A DNA stretch of 64,000 nt, from assembly GCA_004346645.1 (NCBI GenBank), contig SMDA01000009.1:1-64000 (forward strand). Reading direction: 5' to 3'. The notes beneath the pieces were generated by a model that did not search any database, had not been told where the DNA came from, and saw only the letters and a program-made list of their open reading frames with translations. The DNA is from Gulbenkiania mobilis (GTDB lineage Bacteria > Pseudomonadota > Gammaproteobacteria > Burkholderiales > Chromobacteriaceae). Positions 15,934 through 24,337 of this stretch are shown here, piece by piece; positions within the stretch are counted from its first letter, which is position 1; each line of letters opens with the position of its first letter. The translations under genes and the position numbers were made by a program.

Positions 15934-16998
15934 ATGTCCACTCATCACGAAGCTTTTTACCGGCTCTGGCACCTGCTGCGCCAGATCCCCCGTTATCCCC
16001 AGAAAGTGACCACCAGCGAGATCGAGCATGGCCTTGCCGCGTTGGGGGTGTCGGTCAGTGGCCGCACGCTGCAGCGCGACCTGCAGGACCTGTCGCGGCT
16101 GTTTCCGATTGTGGCTGACGAGCGCTCCAAGCCGTATGGCTGGAGCTGGGCCAGGGAGGCCAAGTGCTTCGACCTGCCGGGGCTCTCGCTGGAAGAGGCG
16201 CTGGCCTGGGTGCTAGTGGAGCAGCACCTGCGTCCCTTGCTGCCCGCCAGCGCCATGGATCACCTGCAACGTTATTTCCAGGCTGCACGCGAGCGGCTGG
16301 ATGCTGAGCCGGCCCCAGGGCGCCGGCGCAACTGGCTGCACAAGATCCGGAGCGTGCAACCTACGCAGACCCTGATCCCTCCGGAGATTCCCGCCACGAT
16401 CCAGCGCACCGTCAGCGAGGCGCTGCTGCAGGAACGGCAGCTGGAAGTGCACTATCGCAAGAAAGGCCAGCAGCAGGCCTCCCTCTATCGTGTGCATCCG
16501 CTGGCGCTGGTGCTGCGTGGCAGCGTGCTCTATCTTCAGGCACGGCTGTTCGACTATCCGGATACCCGCATCCTGGCTCTACACCGTATCGAGCAGGCAC
16601 GTATTCTGGAGCCGTCCGCCATCGCCCCCGAAGGATTCGATCTGGATGAACAGGCCAAGCGGGGCGTGTGGGACTTCGGCTCGGGCGCCCACTTGCGGCT
16701 GCGGTTGCATTTTCGTGCGGGCAAGGGGGAGCATCTTCTTGAAACTCCGCTCAGTCCGGACCAGAAGGTTGACCCCACCCCTGGAGGCGGCCCAGGCTGT
16801 CTGGCCCTGACGGCGACCGTGGCCGACACGCCACAGCTGCGCTGGTGGCTGTTGGGCTTCGGTGCCGGGGTGGAGGTGCTGGAGCCTGCCAGCCTGCGCG
16901 ACGAGCTGGCGCAGGAGACCCGACGGATGGCGGAACAGTACGCCGCTTCGGCCAACCTTGAGCCCGATGTGGCCGCCCCATCGCTGCACGGGGCCTAA
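15934..16998 (+). CDS. WYL domain transcriptional regulator
   Basis: This 354-residue protein has an N-terminal winged-helix domain (about 1-70, with VSGRTLQRDLQDLS as recognition helix) and a WYL ligand-sensing domain (about 150-240, with LEVHYRK, YRVHPLALVLRGSVLYLQARL and a LHRIEQA end). WYL proteins sense nucleic acids or nucleotides and often control DNA-damage or defence genes. A C-terminal WCX-like region follows. A candidate uptake 12-mer lies near the end (16947-16958, reverse). The target is unknown. Confidence 0.85.
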   Translation: MSTHHEAFYRLWHLLRQIPRYPQKVTTSEIEHGLAALGVSVSGRTLQRDLQDLSRLFPIVADERSKPYGWSWAREAKCFDLPGLSLEEALAWVLVEQHLRPLLPASAMDHLQRYFQAARERLDAEPAPGRRRNWLHKIRSVQPTQTLIPPEIPATIQRTVSEALLQERQLEVHYRKKGQQQASLYRVHPLALVLRGSVLYLQARLFDYPDTRILALHRIEQARILEPSAIAPEGFDLDEQAKRGVWDFGSGAHLRLRLHFRAGKGEHLLETPLSPDQKVDPTPGGGPGCLALTATVADTPQLRWWLLGFGAGVEVLEPASLRDELAQETRRMAEQYAASANLEPDVAAPSLHGA

Positions 16999-17151
16999 GG
17001 ACCCTACGGATAAAAGCATGGGGTCGTGGTACCTGGCTAGATGCCGTGGCTTCCCCTTTGGCGCCCTCACCAAGGGTAAAGTCCAATTGTTGGAAGGGCT
17101 TCTCAAACCGGCTGGCCGGCTTGACCCGCAGGGGTGGGCGGTAAGACAATT

Positions 17152-17264
17152 CCCCGTTTTTTCCGATACTTAGTGATGGTTGCCAGGGTCGGTGCGGGAA
17201 TGGCTGCAGAACGAGCCGAATTCGGCACTCTATTCTGCGCCGAATCCAGAAAAACGGGGTATAA
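17152..17264. promoter_or_regulatory. Nested inverted repeats upstream of dusA
   Basis: An outer inverted repeat (CCCCGTTTTT at 17152-17161 and AAAAACGGGG at 17250-17259) encloses a perfect 12-bp palindrome GCCGAATTCGGC (17215-17226) and a further GCCGAAT half-site (17239). A -10-like TATAAAT is at 17259. This may be an operator region or a structured leader. Confidence 0.45.
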
Positions 17265-18305
17265 ATGGGGTTAAGCGTGACAAACGAGGTTTTGAAGAAA
17301 AGGCCGGAAAGCCTCGTGGATAAAGGATTTGCAGGAAAATTGAGCCCCCGCCGTTTAAGCGTTGCGCCGATGCTCGACTGGACGGACCGTCACTTCCGGT
17401 ACTTTTCCCGCCTGCTCACCCGCCATACCTGGCTCTACACCGAGATGGTGACCACTGGCGCGCTGCTGCACGGCGACGTGGAGCGTCATCTGCGCTTTGA
17501 CGAAGCCGAGCATCCACTGGCCCTGCAGCTGGGCGGCAGCGAGCCGGACGAGTTGGCGCGCTGTGCGCGGTTGGCCGAAAGCTGGGGCTACGATGAAGTC
17601 AATCTGAACGTGGGCTGCCCGTCCGAGCGGGTGCAAAAGGGGGCGTTCGGTGCCTGTCTGATGGCGGAGCCGGCGCTGGTGGCCGACTGCGTGAAGGCGA
17701 TGCGGGACGCGGTCTCGATCGACGTCACTGTCAAGCACCGCATCGGCATCGACCAGATCGACAGCTACGATTTCCTGCGCGACTTTGTCGAGACCGTTGC
17801 CGCGGCCGGATGCCGCACCTTCATCGTGCATGCGCGCAACGCCATCCTCAAGGGGCTCTCCCCCAAGGAGAACCGCGACATTCCACCGCTGAAGTACGAT
17901 TACGTCTACCGTCTCAAGCGCGAGCGCCCGGATCTGGAGATCCTGATCAACGGCGGCATCCGCACGCTGGACGAGATCGATGCCCACTTGGCCCAGGTGG
18001 ACGGAGTGATGGTGGGCCGCGAGGCCTATCACAACCCCTACATCATGGCGCACTGGGATGCGCGCTACTATGGCGATCCGTCGCCCGCGCCCACGCGGGC
18101 CGAGGTGGTGGAGCAACTGCTGCCGTATGTAAAGGCCAAGTTGGCCGAAGGGCACAAGGTGCGCAACATCGCCCGCCATGTGCTCGGCCTGTTCCAGGGT
18201 GTGCCGGGTGCGCGCCAGTGGCGCAGGATGCTCTCCGACGCGCGCTGCCTGGAGAATGCCGACGAGCGACTCTTCCTCGCGGCGCTCGAAGGTATCCGCG
18301 CCTGA
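17265..18305 (+). CDS. dusA: tRNA-dihydrouridine(20/20a) synthase DusA
   Basis: DusA reduces uridine 20 and 20a of tRNA using FMN and NADPH. The protein of up to 346 residues has the family start LSVAPMLDWTDRHFRYF, the catalytic Cys in LNVGCPSERVQ, and the FMN-binding HARNAILKGLSPKENR and NGGIRTLDE motifs. The N-terminus is uncertain. The ATG at 17265 overlaps a possible -10 box, while GTG 17316 with GGAAAG upstream would give a length closer to that of relatives. A GGTTGGCCGAA copy is at 17569. Confidence 0.92.
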   Translation: MGLSVTNEVLKKRPESLVDKGFAGKLSPRRLSVAPMLDWTDRHFRYFSRLLTRHTWLYTEMVTTGALLHGDVERHLRFDEAEHPLALQLGGSEPDELARCARLAESWGYDEVNLNVGCPSERVQKGAFGACLMAEPALVADCVKAMRDAVSIDVTVKHRIGIDQIDSYDFLRDFVETVAAAGCRTFIVHARNAILKGLSPKENRDIPPLKYDYVYRLKRERPDLEILINGGIRTLDEIDAHLAQVDGVMVGREAYHNPYIMAHWDARYYGDPSPAPTRAEVVEQLLPYVKAKLAEGHKVRNIARHVLGLFQGVPGARQWRRMLSDARCLENADERLFLAALEGIRA

Positions 18306-18362
18306 TTCGGACGCTATGAACAACCCCCGGGGCACACTGCTCCGGACGCTGCAAGGACATCC

Positions 18363-18956
18363 ATGTTCGACAAACTCGTTCTGGCCAGCAATAACGCCGG
18401 CAAACTGAAGGAATTTTCCGCACTGCTGGCGCCGCTGGGTGTGGAAGTGATCCCCCAGGGACAGCTGAATGTCCCTGAATGCCCGGAGCCGCACTATACC
18501 TTTCTGGAGAACGCGCTGGAGAAGGCGCGTCACGCCAGTCGCATGACCGGCCTGCCCGCTCTGGCGGATGATTCGGGCATCTGTGTCGAGGCACTGGCCG
18601 GAGCGCCGGGCGTGCGTTCGGCACGGTTTGCCGGTGACCCCAAGTCCGACGAGCGCAACAATGCACTGCTGGTGGAAAAGCTGCAGGGCAAGGCCAGCCG
18701 TCGCGCGTGGTACACCTGCGTGCTGGTGCTGGTACGTCACGCGGATGACCCGCAGCCGATCGTGGCCGACGGGGTGTGGTACGGCGAAGTGGCCAGCACG
18801 CCCTCGGGCAGTGGGGGCTTCGGCTACGATCCCTATTTCTACCTGCCGTCGCATGGGTGCACCGTGGCCGATCTGCCCGCCGAGGAAAAGAACCGCATCA
18901 GTCACCGGGGCCAAGCGATGCAGACGCTCCTGGCCAAGCTGAAGGCGCAGGCGTGA
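18363..18956 (+). CDS. rdgB: XTP/dITP diphosphatase (RdgB)
   Basis: This 197-residue house-cleaning pyrophosphatase removes non-canonical purine nucleotides. It shows the family signatures: LASNNAGKLKEF at the start, LADDSGICVEAL, and GGFGYDPYF with SHRGQA near the end. The stop overlaps the GTG start of hemW (GTGA), which indicates coupling. Confidence 0.95.
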   Translation: MFDKLVLASNNAGKLKEFSALLAPLGVEVIPQGQLNVPECPEPHYTFLENALEKARHASRMTGLPALADDSGICVEALAGAPGVRSARFAGDPKSDERNNALLVEKLQGKASRRAWYTCVLVLVRHADDPQPIVADGVWYGEVASTPSGSGGFGYDPYFYLPSHGCTVADLPAEEKNRISHRGQAMQTLLAKLKAQA

Positions 18957-20155
18957 TCCAGCCACCCGTGCATACGGTATCGCTGGCCGGCCTGGGCAGC
19001 GGGCTGACGCAGCTGCCGCCGCTGTCGCTGTATCTGCATTTTCCCTGGTGCGTGCGCAAGTGCCCTTACTGCGATTTCAATTCCCACGAGGCGCGCAACG
19101 GCTTTGACGAGGCAGGCTATGTGGACGCCCTACTGGCCGACCTGGAGCAGGCGCTGCCGGCGGTGTGGGGCCGGCCGGTGACCACGATATTCATGGGCGG
19201 GGGCACGCCCAGCCTGTTCTCGCCAGCCGCGATGGATCGTCTGCTGGCCGGCATCCGGGCCCGCATCCGCTTGCACCCCGATGCCGAGATCACCATGGAG
19301 GCCAATCCCGGCACCTTCGAGTTTGAGAAGTTTCGCGGGTTTCGCGAGGCCGGCATCAACCGCCTGTCCATCGGAGTTCAGAGCTTTGCCCCCCATCATC
19401 TGCGTGCGTTGGGGCGCATCCATGACGGCAACGAGGCGCGGCGCGCCATCGAGATCGCGTTGACCCACTTTGACAACGTCAATGTGGATCTGATGTACGC
19501 GCTGCCGGGTCAGACGTTGGCCGAAGCGCTGGACGATGTGTCGGTGGCGCTGGGAATGGGGGTGACGCATCTATCGGCTTATCACCTAACCATCGAACCC
19601 AACACACTGTTTGCGGTACGCACCCCCGCCAATCTGCCCGACGACGACCTGTCGGCCGATATGCAGGAGGCGCTGGAGGCGTGTCTGGCCGAGGCCGGCT
19701 TCGAGCATTACGAGACCTCGGCCTTCGCACGACCGGGCCACCGTGCGCGGCACAACCTGAACTACTGGACCTTTGGCGACTATCTGGGCCTTGGCGCCGG
19801 TGCGCATGGCAAGATCAGCGCACACGACGGCATCGTGCGCGAGATGCGCGAAAAGCAGCCGGCGGCCTACCTGGCCGGCATCGCCGCCGGGTCCGCCATC
19901 CAGAGCCGGCACAAGGTTGGCCGAAAGGACCTGCCGTTCGAATTCATGATGAATGCGCTGCGCCTCACCGAGGGGGTGCCGCTGGCACTGTTCACCGAGC
20001 GCACCGGTCTGCCTCCCAGCGTGCTGCAGGCACCGCTGCAGCGGGCCGAGCAGGCTGGGTTGATCGAACCACACCCGACGATGCTGCGCCCCACGCTGGC
20101 TGGCCAGCGCTTCCTGAACGATCTGCTTACCCTGTTCCTCAACGAAGGAGACTGA
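18953..20155 (+). CDS. hemW: Radical SAM haem chaperone HemW
   Basis: The 400-residue protein has a radical-SAM cluster motif C33-x3-C37-x2-C40 without the fourth Cys found in true HemN oxidases, so HemW is the better call. HemW binds haem and delivers it to target proteins. Further motifs are FMGGGTPS, the EANPGT strand and SIGVQSF. The start is GTG at 18953, overlapping the rdgB stop. A candidate uptake 12-mer is at 19914-19925. Confidence 0.93.
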   Translation: MIQPPVHTVSLAGLGSGLTQLPPLSLYLHFPWCVRKCPYCDFNSHEARNGFDEAGYVDALLADLEQALPAVWGRPVTTIFMGGGTPSLFSPAAMDRLLAGIRARIRLHPDAEITMEANPGTFEFEKFRGFREAGINRLSIGVQSFAPHHLRALGRIHDGNEARRAIEIALTHFDNVNVDLMYALPGQTLAEALDDVSVALGMGVTHLSAYHLTIEPNTLFAVRTPANLPDDDLSADMQEALEACLAEAGFEHYETSAFARPGHRARHNLNYWTFGDYLGLGAGAHGKISAHDGIVREMREKQPAAYLAGIAAGSAIQSRHKVGRKDLPFEFMMNALRLTEGVPLALFTERTGLPPSVLQAPLQRAEQAGLIEPHPTMLRPTLAGQRFLNDLLTLFLNEGD

Positions 20156-20159
20156 ACCC

Positions 20160-20546
20160 ATGTCTAAAGAAATCATCCATACCGAATCGGCCCCGGCCGC
20201 CATCGGCGCCTACTCCCAAGCCGTCAAGGCAGGCAACACCGTCTATCTGTCGGGCCAGATTCCGCTGGACCCGACCACCATGCAGGTAGTGGAGGGCGGT
20301 TTTGCCGCCGAGACCCACCAGGTCTTCAAGAACCTCAAAGCCGTATGCGAGGCGGCCGGCGGCTCGCTGGGCGACATCGTCAAGCTCAACGCCTACCTGA
20401 CCGATCTGTCCAACTTTGCCACCTTCAACGAGATCATGGCGCAGTACTTTGCCCAGCCCTATCCTGCCCGCGCGGCGGTGGGCGTGGCCAGCCTGCCCAA
20501 GGGCGTGCAAGTGGAAGCCGAAGCGGTAATGGTGCTGGGCGCCTAA
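20160..20546 (+). CDS. ridA: RidA family enamine/imine deaminase
   Basis: This 128-residue protein hydrolyses reactive 2-aminoacrylate and related imines. Signatures are the N-terminal [20 protein letters not shown], and the C-terminal [17 protein letters not shown] segment, with the conserved Arg. It lies four bases after hemW with a clear AAGGAG site and is followed by a terminator. Confidence 0.95.
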   Translation: MSKEIIHTESAPAAIGAYSQAVKAGNTVYLSGQIPLDPTTMQVVEGGFAAETHQVFKNLKAVCEAAGGSLGDIVKLNAYLTDLSNFATFNEIMAQYFAQPYPARAAVGVASLPKGVQVEAEAVMVLGA

Positions 20547-20573
20547 GCTGCCCGACCCCGGAGTGATGAAGCA

Positions 20574-20597
20574 GGCGGCCCGTGTGGCCGCCTTTTT
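20574..20597 (+). terminator. Terminator after ridA
   Basis: The stem GGCGGCC / GGCCGCC with loop CGTGT is followed by five T. Confidence 0.8.
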
Positions 20598-20653
20598 CAT
20601 GCCCGGGTGGGACGAGTGGCGTATGCTCCGGACATTTATTGGAGGGCTACAGC

Positions 20654-21226
20654 ATGGAACGTATCGTGGTGATTCTGGGGCATCCGGACCAAAAGAGCCT
20701 GTGCGGGGCGCTGGCCGAGCGCTATGCGCAGGCGGCTACCGTGGCAGGTCATCAGGTGGAGGTCTTCAGGCTGGGGGAGATGGAATTCGATCCGGTGCTG
20801 CGGCACGGCTATCGTGAGGTGCAGCCTCTGGAGCCTGATCTGATCAGGCTACAAGCCGCCATCGCGGCGGCGGCACGGCTGGTACTGGTCTCGCCCGTAT
20901 GGTGGGGCGGCATGCCGGCGCTGCTCAAGGGCATGTTCGACCGAGTGTTCCTGTCCGGATGGGCCTACCGGTATCGCAAGGACTCGCCCTGGTGGGACAA
21001 GCTGTTGGTCGGGCGGCGGGCCGAGGTGTATCTGACCCTGGACACGCCACGCTGGTATTACCGTTGGATCTATGGGGCGCCTGTGATCCGGCAGCTGCGT
21101 CGTACCATCCTGGGCTTCTGCGGGATTGCGCCGGTGTCGTTCACCCTGTTCTCGCCGGTGCGTAGCAGTACCCCTGCCCAGCGTAGCCGATGGCTGGCAC
21201 AGGTGGGCGAGCGGGCGCGTCGCTGA
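20654..21226 (+). CDS. NAD(P)H-dependent flavin oxidoreductase
   Basis: This 190-residue protein has a flavodoxin-like fold of the NQO1/MdaB/KefF type. It opens with VVILGHPDQKSLCGAL, has VSPVWWGGMPALLKGMFDRVF in the middle (flavin contact and dimer surface) and a GFCGI strand near residue 150. It probably reduces quinones or nitro compounds. The ATG at 20654 follows GGAGGG; the open frame further upstream is not used. Confidence 0.88.
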   Translation: MERIVVILGHPDQKSLCGALAERYAQAATVAGHQVEVFRLGEMEFDPVLRHGYREVQPLEPDLIRLQAAIAAAARLVLVSPVWWGGMPALLKGMFDRVFLSGWAYRYRKDSPWWDKLLVGRRAEVYLTLDTPRWYYRWIYGAPVIRQLRRTILGFCGIAPVSFTLFSPVRSSTPAQRSRWLAQVGERARR

Positions 21227-21234
21227 CCCAGGAA

Positions 21235-21260
21235 AAACGGCACCCCTGAGGGTGCCGTTT
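21235..21260. terminator. Bidirectional terminator between convergent genes
   Basis: The 11-bp stem AAACGGCACCC / GGGTGCCGTTT with loop CTGA lies between the oxidoreductase and sstT, and serves both. Confidence 0.82.
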
Positions 21261-21285
21261 CTGGTCCTGCCGTTCGAGGGCGGGG

Positions 21286-22530
21286 TCAGACCGTTTCCTG
21301 GGCCAGCTCAGGGGCTGGGTCCACATCCCCGGCTGCGATGCATGCTGCGGCAGTGAACAACACATCGGTCGAGCTGTTGAGGGCGGTTTCAGCCGAGTCC
21401 TGCACCACGCCGATGATGAAACCGACCGCTACCACTTGCATGGCTATGTCGTTGCTGATGCCGAACAGGCTGCACGCCATCGGAATCAGCAGCAGCGAGC
21501 CGCCAGCCACGCCGGAAGCGCCGCATGCGGCCACGGTCGACAGCACGGACAGCAGCAGTGCAGTGGGCATGTCCACATGGATGTTCAGCGTATGCACCGC
21601 AGCCAAGCTCAGCACCGAGATGGTGATGGCGGCACCGGCCATGTTGATGGTGGCGCCTAGCGGGATGGAAACCGCATAGGTGTCCTCGTGCAGTCCCAGC
21701 TTCTTGCACAGGTTCATGTTGACCGGGATGTTGGCGGCAGAGCTGCGGGTGAAGAAGGCGGTGACGCCGCTTTCACGCAGGCAGGTGAGCACCAGCGGGA
21801 AGGGGTTGCGACGGATGGTGAAGAATACGATCAGCGGATTAACCACCAGGGCGATGAACAGCATCGCACCCACCAGCACCAGCAGCAGCTTGCTGTAACC
21901 CAGCAGCGACGAGAAGCCGGTAGTGGCCACCGATTCGGCCACCAGGCCGAACACGCCCACCGGCGCGAAGCGGATCACCACCTGCACGATGCGCGACACG
22001 CCTTCCGCCACTTCGGCCAACAGGGTGCGGGTACCTTCTGAGGCGTGGTGCAGCGACATGCCCAGTGCGACCGCCCAGGTCAGGATGCCGATGTAGTTGC
22101 CGGTGGCGATGGCATTGATCGGGTTGTCGACGATCTGTAACACCAGGCTGTTGAGCACTTGGCCAATGCCGCTCGGCGGTGTAGTGCCGGTGGCGGCGGT
22201 GGCCAGTACCAACTGCGTGGGAAAGAGGAAGCTAGCCAGCACGCCGGTCAAGGCTGCCAGGAAGGTGCCCACCAGATACAGCGTCAGTACCGGGCGCATG
22301 TTGGTGGATACGCCCTGCTTCTTGTTGGCGATGGCCGATGCCACCAGTACGAACACCAGGAGCGGCGCCACGGCTTTCAGGGCCTTCACGAACAGGGTGC
22401 CCAGGAAGGTCAGCGACTTGGCGGCCTCGGGGGCTGCTGTGGCGAGCACAATGCCCGCGATCATGCCGATCACGATCTGCAGCACGATGCTGCCCGACAT
22501 GATCCGTTGCAGGAGAGAGGTTTTTTGCAT
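21286..22530 (-). CDS. sstT: Serine/threonine:sodium symporter SstT
   Basis: This protein of about 414 residues belongs to the dicarboxylate/amino acid:cation symporter family with some nine membrane segments. The signatures are [13 protein letters not shown] (hairpin HP1), the [14 protein letters not shown] segment, [15 protein letters not shown] (HP2) and [22 protein letters not shown]. It imports serine and threonine with sodium. The ATG at 22530 is preferred to the one at 22545 because the family starts there. It is divergent from the PhzF-like gene. Confidence 0.93.
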   Translation of the reverse strand: MQKTSLLQRIMSGSIVLQIVIGMIAGIVLATAAPEAAKSLTFLGTLFVKALKAVAPLLVFVLVASAIANKKQGVSTNMRPVLTLYLVGTFLAALTGVLASFLFPTQLVLATAATGTTPPSGIGQVLNSLVLQIVDNPINAIATGNYIGILTWAVALGMSLHHASEGTRTLLAEVAEGVSRIVQVVIRFAPVGVFGLVAESVATTGFSSLLGYSKLLLVLVGAMLFIALVVNPLIVFFTIRRNPFPLVLTCLRESGVTAFFTRSSAANIPVNMNLCKKLGLHEDTYAVSIPLGATINMAGAAITISVLSLAAVHTLNIHVDMPTALLLSVLSTVAACGASGVAGGSLLLIPMACSLFGISNDIAMQVVAVGFIIGVVQDSAETALNSSTDVLFTAAACIAAGDVDPAPELAQETV

Positions 22531-22748
22531 CGGTAAGTGTCCCAACTGTAGTTGTTATTGATATGTGAATGACCACGGCAATAGCCGGTAACGCAGCGTG
22601 AAAAGCAGGTGCCCCGGGAAAACCCTTACATAACAGGTCCTTGGCGGCCCTGCTGGACGGGCTGTCCGTGCCGGTGCCTCCACTTTCTGCGGCGAGTGTA
22701 GCAAACTTCCCGTGCGCCAAAAATCCAGTATCCAATCGACAAGCCTTG

Positions 22749-22789
22749 CCGCATGTCAAGCCGGGCGGGCATTCCCGCTTGGCATGCGG
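22749..22789. other. Strong hairpin in the sstT / phzF intergenic region
   Basis: CCGCATGTCAAG (22749-22760) pairs with CTTGGCATGCGG (22778-22789) with one G-U pair, extended inward by CGGG/CCCG around an 8-base loop. No T-run follows on either side, so it is not a standard terminator. The rest of the 338-base intergenic space (22531-22868) shows no gene. The hairpin could be an operator dyad or a leader structure of the downstream gene. Confidence 0.6.
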
Positions 22790-22868
22790 GCGCTGGAACG
22801 AGCGCTGTACGGTTTATGTCGCAGGCATTCTGTGGCGTAATGACGTGGCTGCCCAACCGAGGACACCC

Positions 22869-23717
22869 ATGCCTAGCTACCGTTACCACCTGGTCAATGT
22901 CTTTGCCGAAACCCCGTTCGGGGGCAATCCGCTGGCAGTTTTCCCCGATGCCAGCGGCCTGGATACCGCAACGATGCAGGCTATTGCCTGCCAGATGAAT
23001 CTTTCGGAAACCGTCTTTGTTTTCCCAGACCCGACCGCTGCGGCCGCCCTACGCATTTTCACTCCACGGCACGAACTCCCCTTTGCCGGCCACCCGACCC
23101 TCGGCAGTGCTGCCGTCCTGCACCGGCTGCACGGGTTGCCGGACGCGTTCAGCCTGGTCACCCAGGCGGGCACCATCCCCATCGTGCACCAGGCGGAGCG
23201 TTTCACCCTCACCGCGCCGCAGGCAAGCCAGCGTTCGGCCAACCTGTCTCAGGCGGCGGCAGCCGAAATGCTGGGCCTGGCTGAAGAGGATCTTCTCGGG
23301 CCACCGGTATGGCTGAATGCGGGCAGTGAGCAGATGCTGGTCCGTGCCGCCAGCCGCGCAGCCGTGCTTCGGGCCCGGCCCGAGCCGCTTTTTTTCCGGG
23401 TACGGGCTCAGCTTTATGAAGGCCGCAGCGTCGCCTATCTGTGGCATGTGGCGGAAAATGTCGCGACCGTACGGCTCTTTTACGACCAGCACGGTGCGGT
23501 GCTGGAAGATCCGGGCACCGGCAGCGCCTGCGCCAACCTTGGCGGCTGGTGTGCCCTGAATGGTCTGGCGCCGTTGAGCTGGCAGGTAGAGCAAGGCGAA
23601 GCCATCGGTCGCCCCAACGTCCTCTATCTCGATGTTTCGGCAGAGGGCGTGGTGACAGTGGGTGGCAAGGTGTGGCCGGTGGGGGAGGGTGTGCTGTTCG
23701 TGCCTGAGCCAGCTTGA
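22869..23717 (+). CDS. PhzF family isomerase-like protein
   Basis: This 282-residue protein belongs to the PhzF/diaminopimelate-epimerase-fold family. It has VNVFAETPFGGNPLAVF at the start, the catalytic Glu in MNLSETVFVF (about residue 45), the RIFTPRHELPFAGHPTLGSA motif and EDPGTGSACANLGG near the end. Members isomerise small metabolites; the substrate is not evident. A candidate uptake 12-mer is at 23234-23245. Confidence 0.9.
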   Translation: MPSYRYHLVNVFAETPFGGNPLAVFPDASGLDTATMQAIACQMNLSETVFVFPDPTAAAALRIFTPRHELPFAGHPTLGSAAVLHRLHGLPDAFSLVTQAGTIPIVHQAERFTLTAPQASQRSANLSQAAAAEMLGLAEEDLLGPPVWLNAGSEQMLVRAASRAAVLRARPEPLFFRVRAQLYEGRSVAYLWHVAENVATVRLFYDQHGAVLEDPGTGSACANLGGWCALNGLAPLSWQVEQGEAIGRPNVLYLDVSAEGVVTVGGKVWPVGEGVLFVPEPA

Positions 23718-23818
23718 CGACCCTGCGCACGGTTGGCATGCTAGAGCCGCTACTCGAAACTGCCGTTTGAAGCCCACAAGGCAGTGCAGGCTAGCCACAA
23801 CACACGAGGAACGACCAC

Positions 23819-24253
23819 ATGCGCAAACATCTGACCCTGGCCGCCACTACCCTGCTGTGCGCGGCCCTGAGCCCGTTCGCCCTGGCAGAGTCCGCTGCCG
23901 GCACCTGGAAGACCATCGACGACGAGACCAAGCAGGCCAAGGCCCTGGTGCAGATCTCCGAACTGCCCTCGGGCGAGCTCTCCGGCCGCATCGTCAAGCT
24001 TTTCAACAATCCGGATGCCGTATGCGAGAAGTGCGACGGTACCAACAAGGGCAAGCCGATCAACGGCCTGAACATCCTCTGGGGCCTGCAGAAGCAGGGT
24101 GAAGGCTGGGAAGGCGGCAAGATCCTGGATCCGAAATCGGGTAAGGTCTACAGCGCCAAGGCCAAGCTGATCGACGGTGGCCGCAAGCTGGAAGTGCGGG
24201 GTTTCTTGGGGGTGTCGCTGCTTGGCCGCACTCAGGTGTGGGAACGCCAGTAA
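23819..24253 (+). CDS. DUF2147 domain periplasmic protein
   Basis: This 144-residue protein has a cleavable signal peptide (about 1-23, ending in AFALAE-like residues) and a DUF2147 domain: GTWKTIDDETKQAKALVQI at the start, a Cys pair around CEKCDG, and the closing LEVRGFLGVSLLGRTQVW. The function is unknown; relatives are exported lipocalin-like proteins. A terminator follows. Confidence 0.9.
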   Translation: MRKHLTLAATTLLCAALSPFALAESAAGTWKTIDDETKQAKALVQISELPSGELSGRIVKLFNNPDAVCEKCDGTNKGKPINGLNILWGLQKQGEGWEGGKILDPKSGKVYSAKAKLIDGGRKLEVRGFLGVSLLGRTQVWERQ

Positions 24254-24286
24254 GCCTCGGACAAGCCGCCAGTGCGGCGGCTACGC

Positions 24287-24315
24287 AAACGGACAGCGCG
24301 ATGCTGTCCGTTTTT
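24287..24315 (+). terminator. Terminator between DUF2147 gene and recG
   Basis: The stem AAACGGACAGC / GCTGTCCGTTT with a 5-base loop is followed by more T. It stands 23 bases before the recG start, so recG must rely on readthrough or a promoter near the hairpin. Confidence 0.78.
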
Positions 24316-24337
24316 GTTTTTCGGCTAGAATCGCCGG

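Noticed and set aside
15268..16029. A 253-codon minus-strand frame opposite the unknown gene
   Set aside because: No ribosome site and overlap with the WYL gene start; the plus-strand gene at 15457 has a strong ribosome site.
17355..18965. A 536-codon minus-strand frame across dusA and rdgB
   Set aside because: Antisense to conserved genes and without any family signature.
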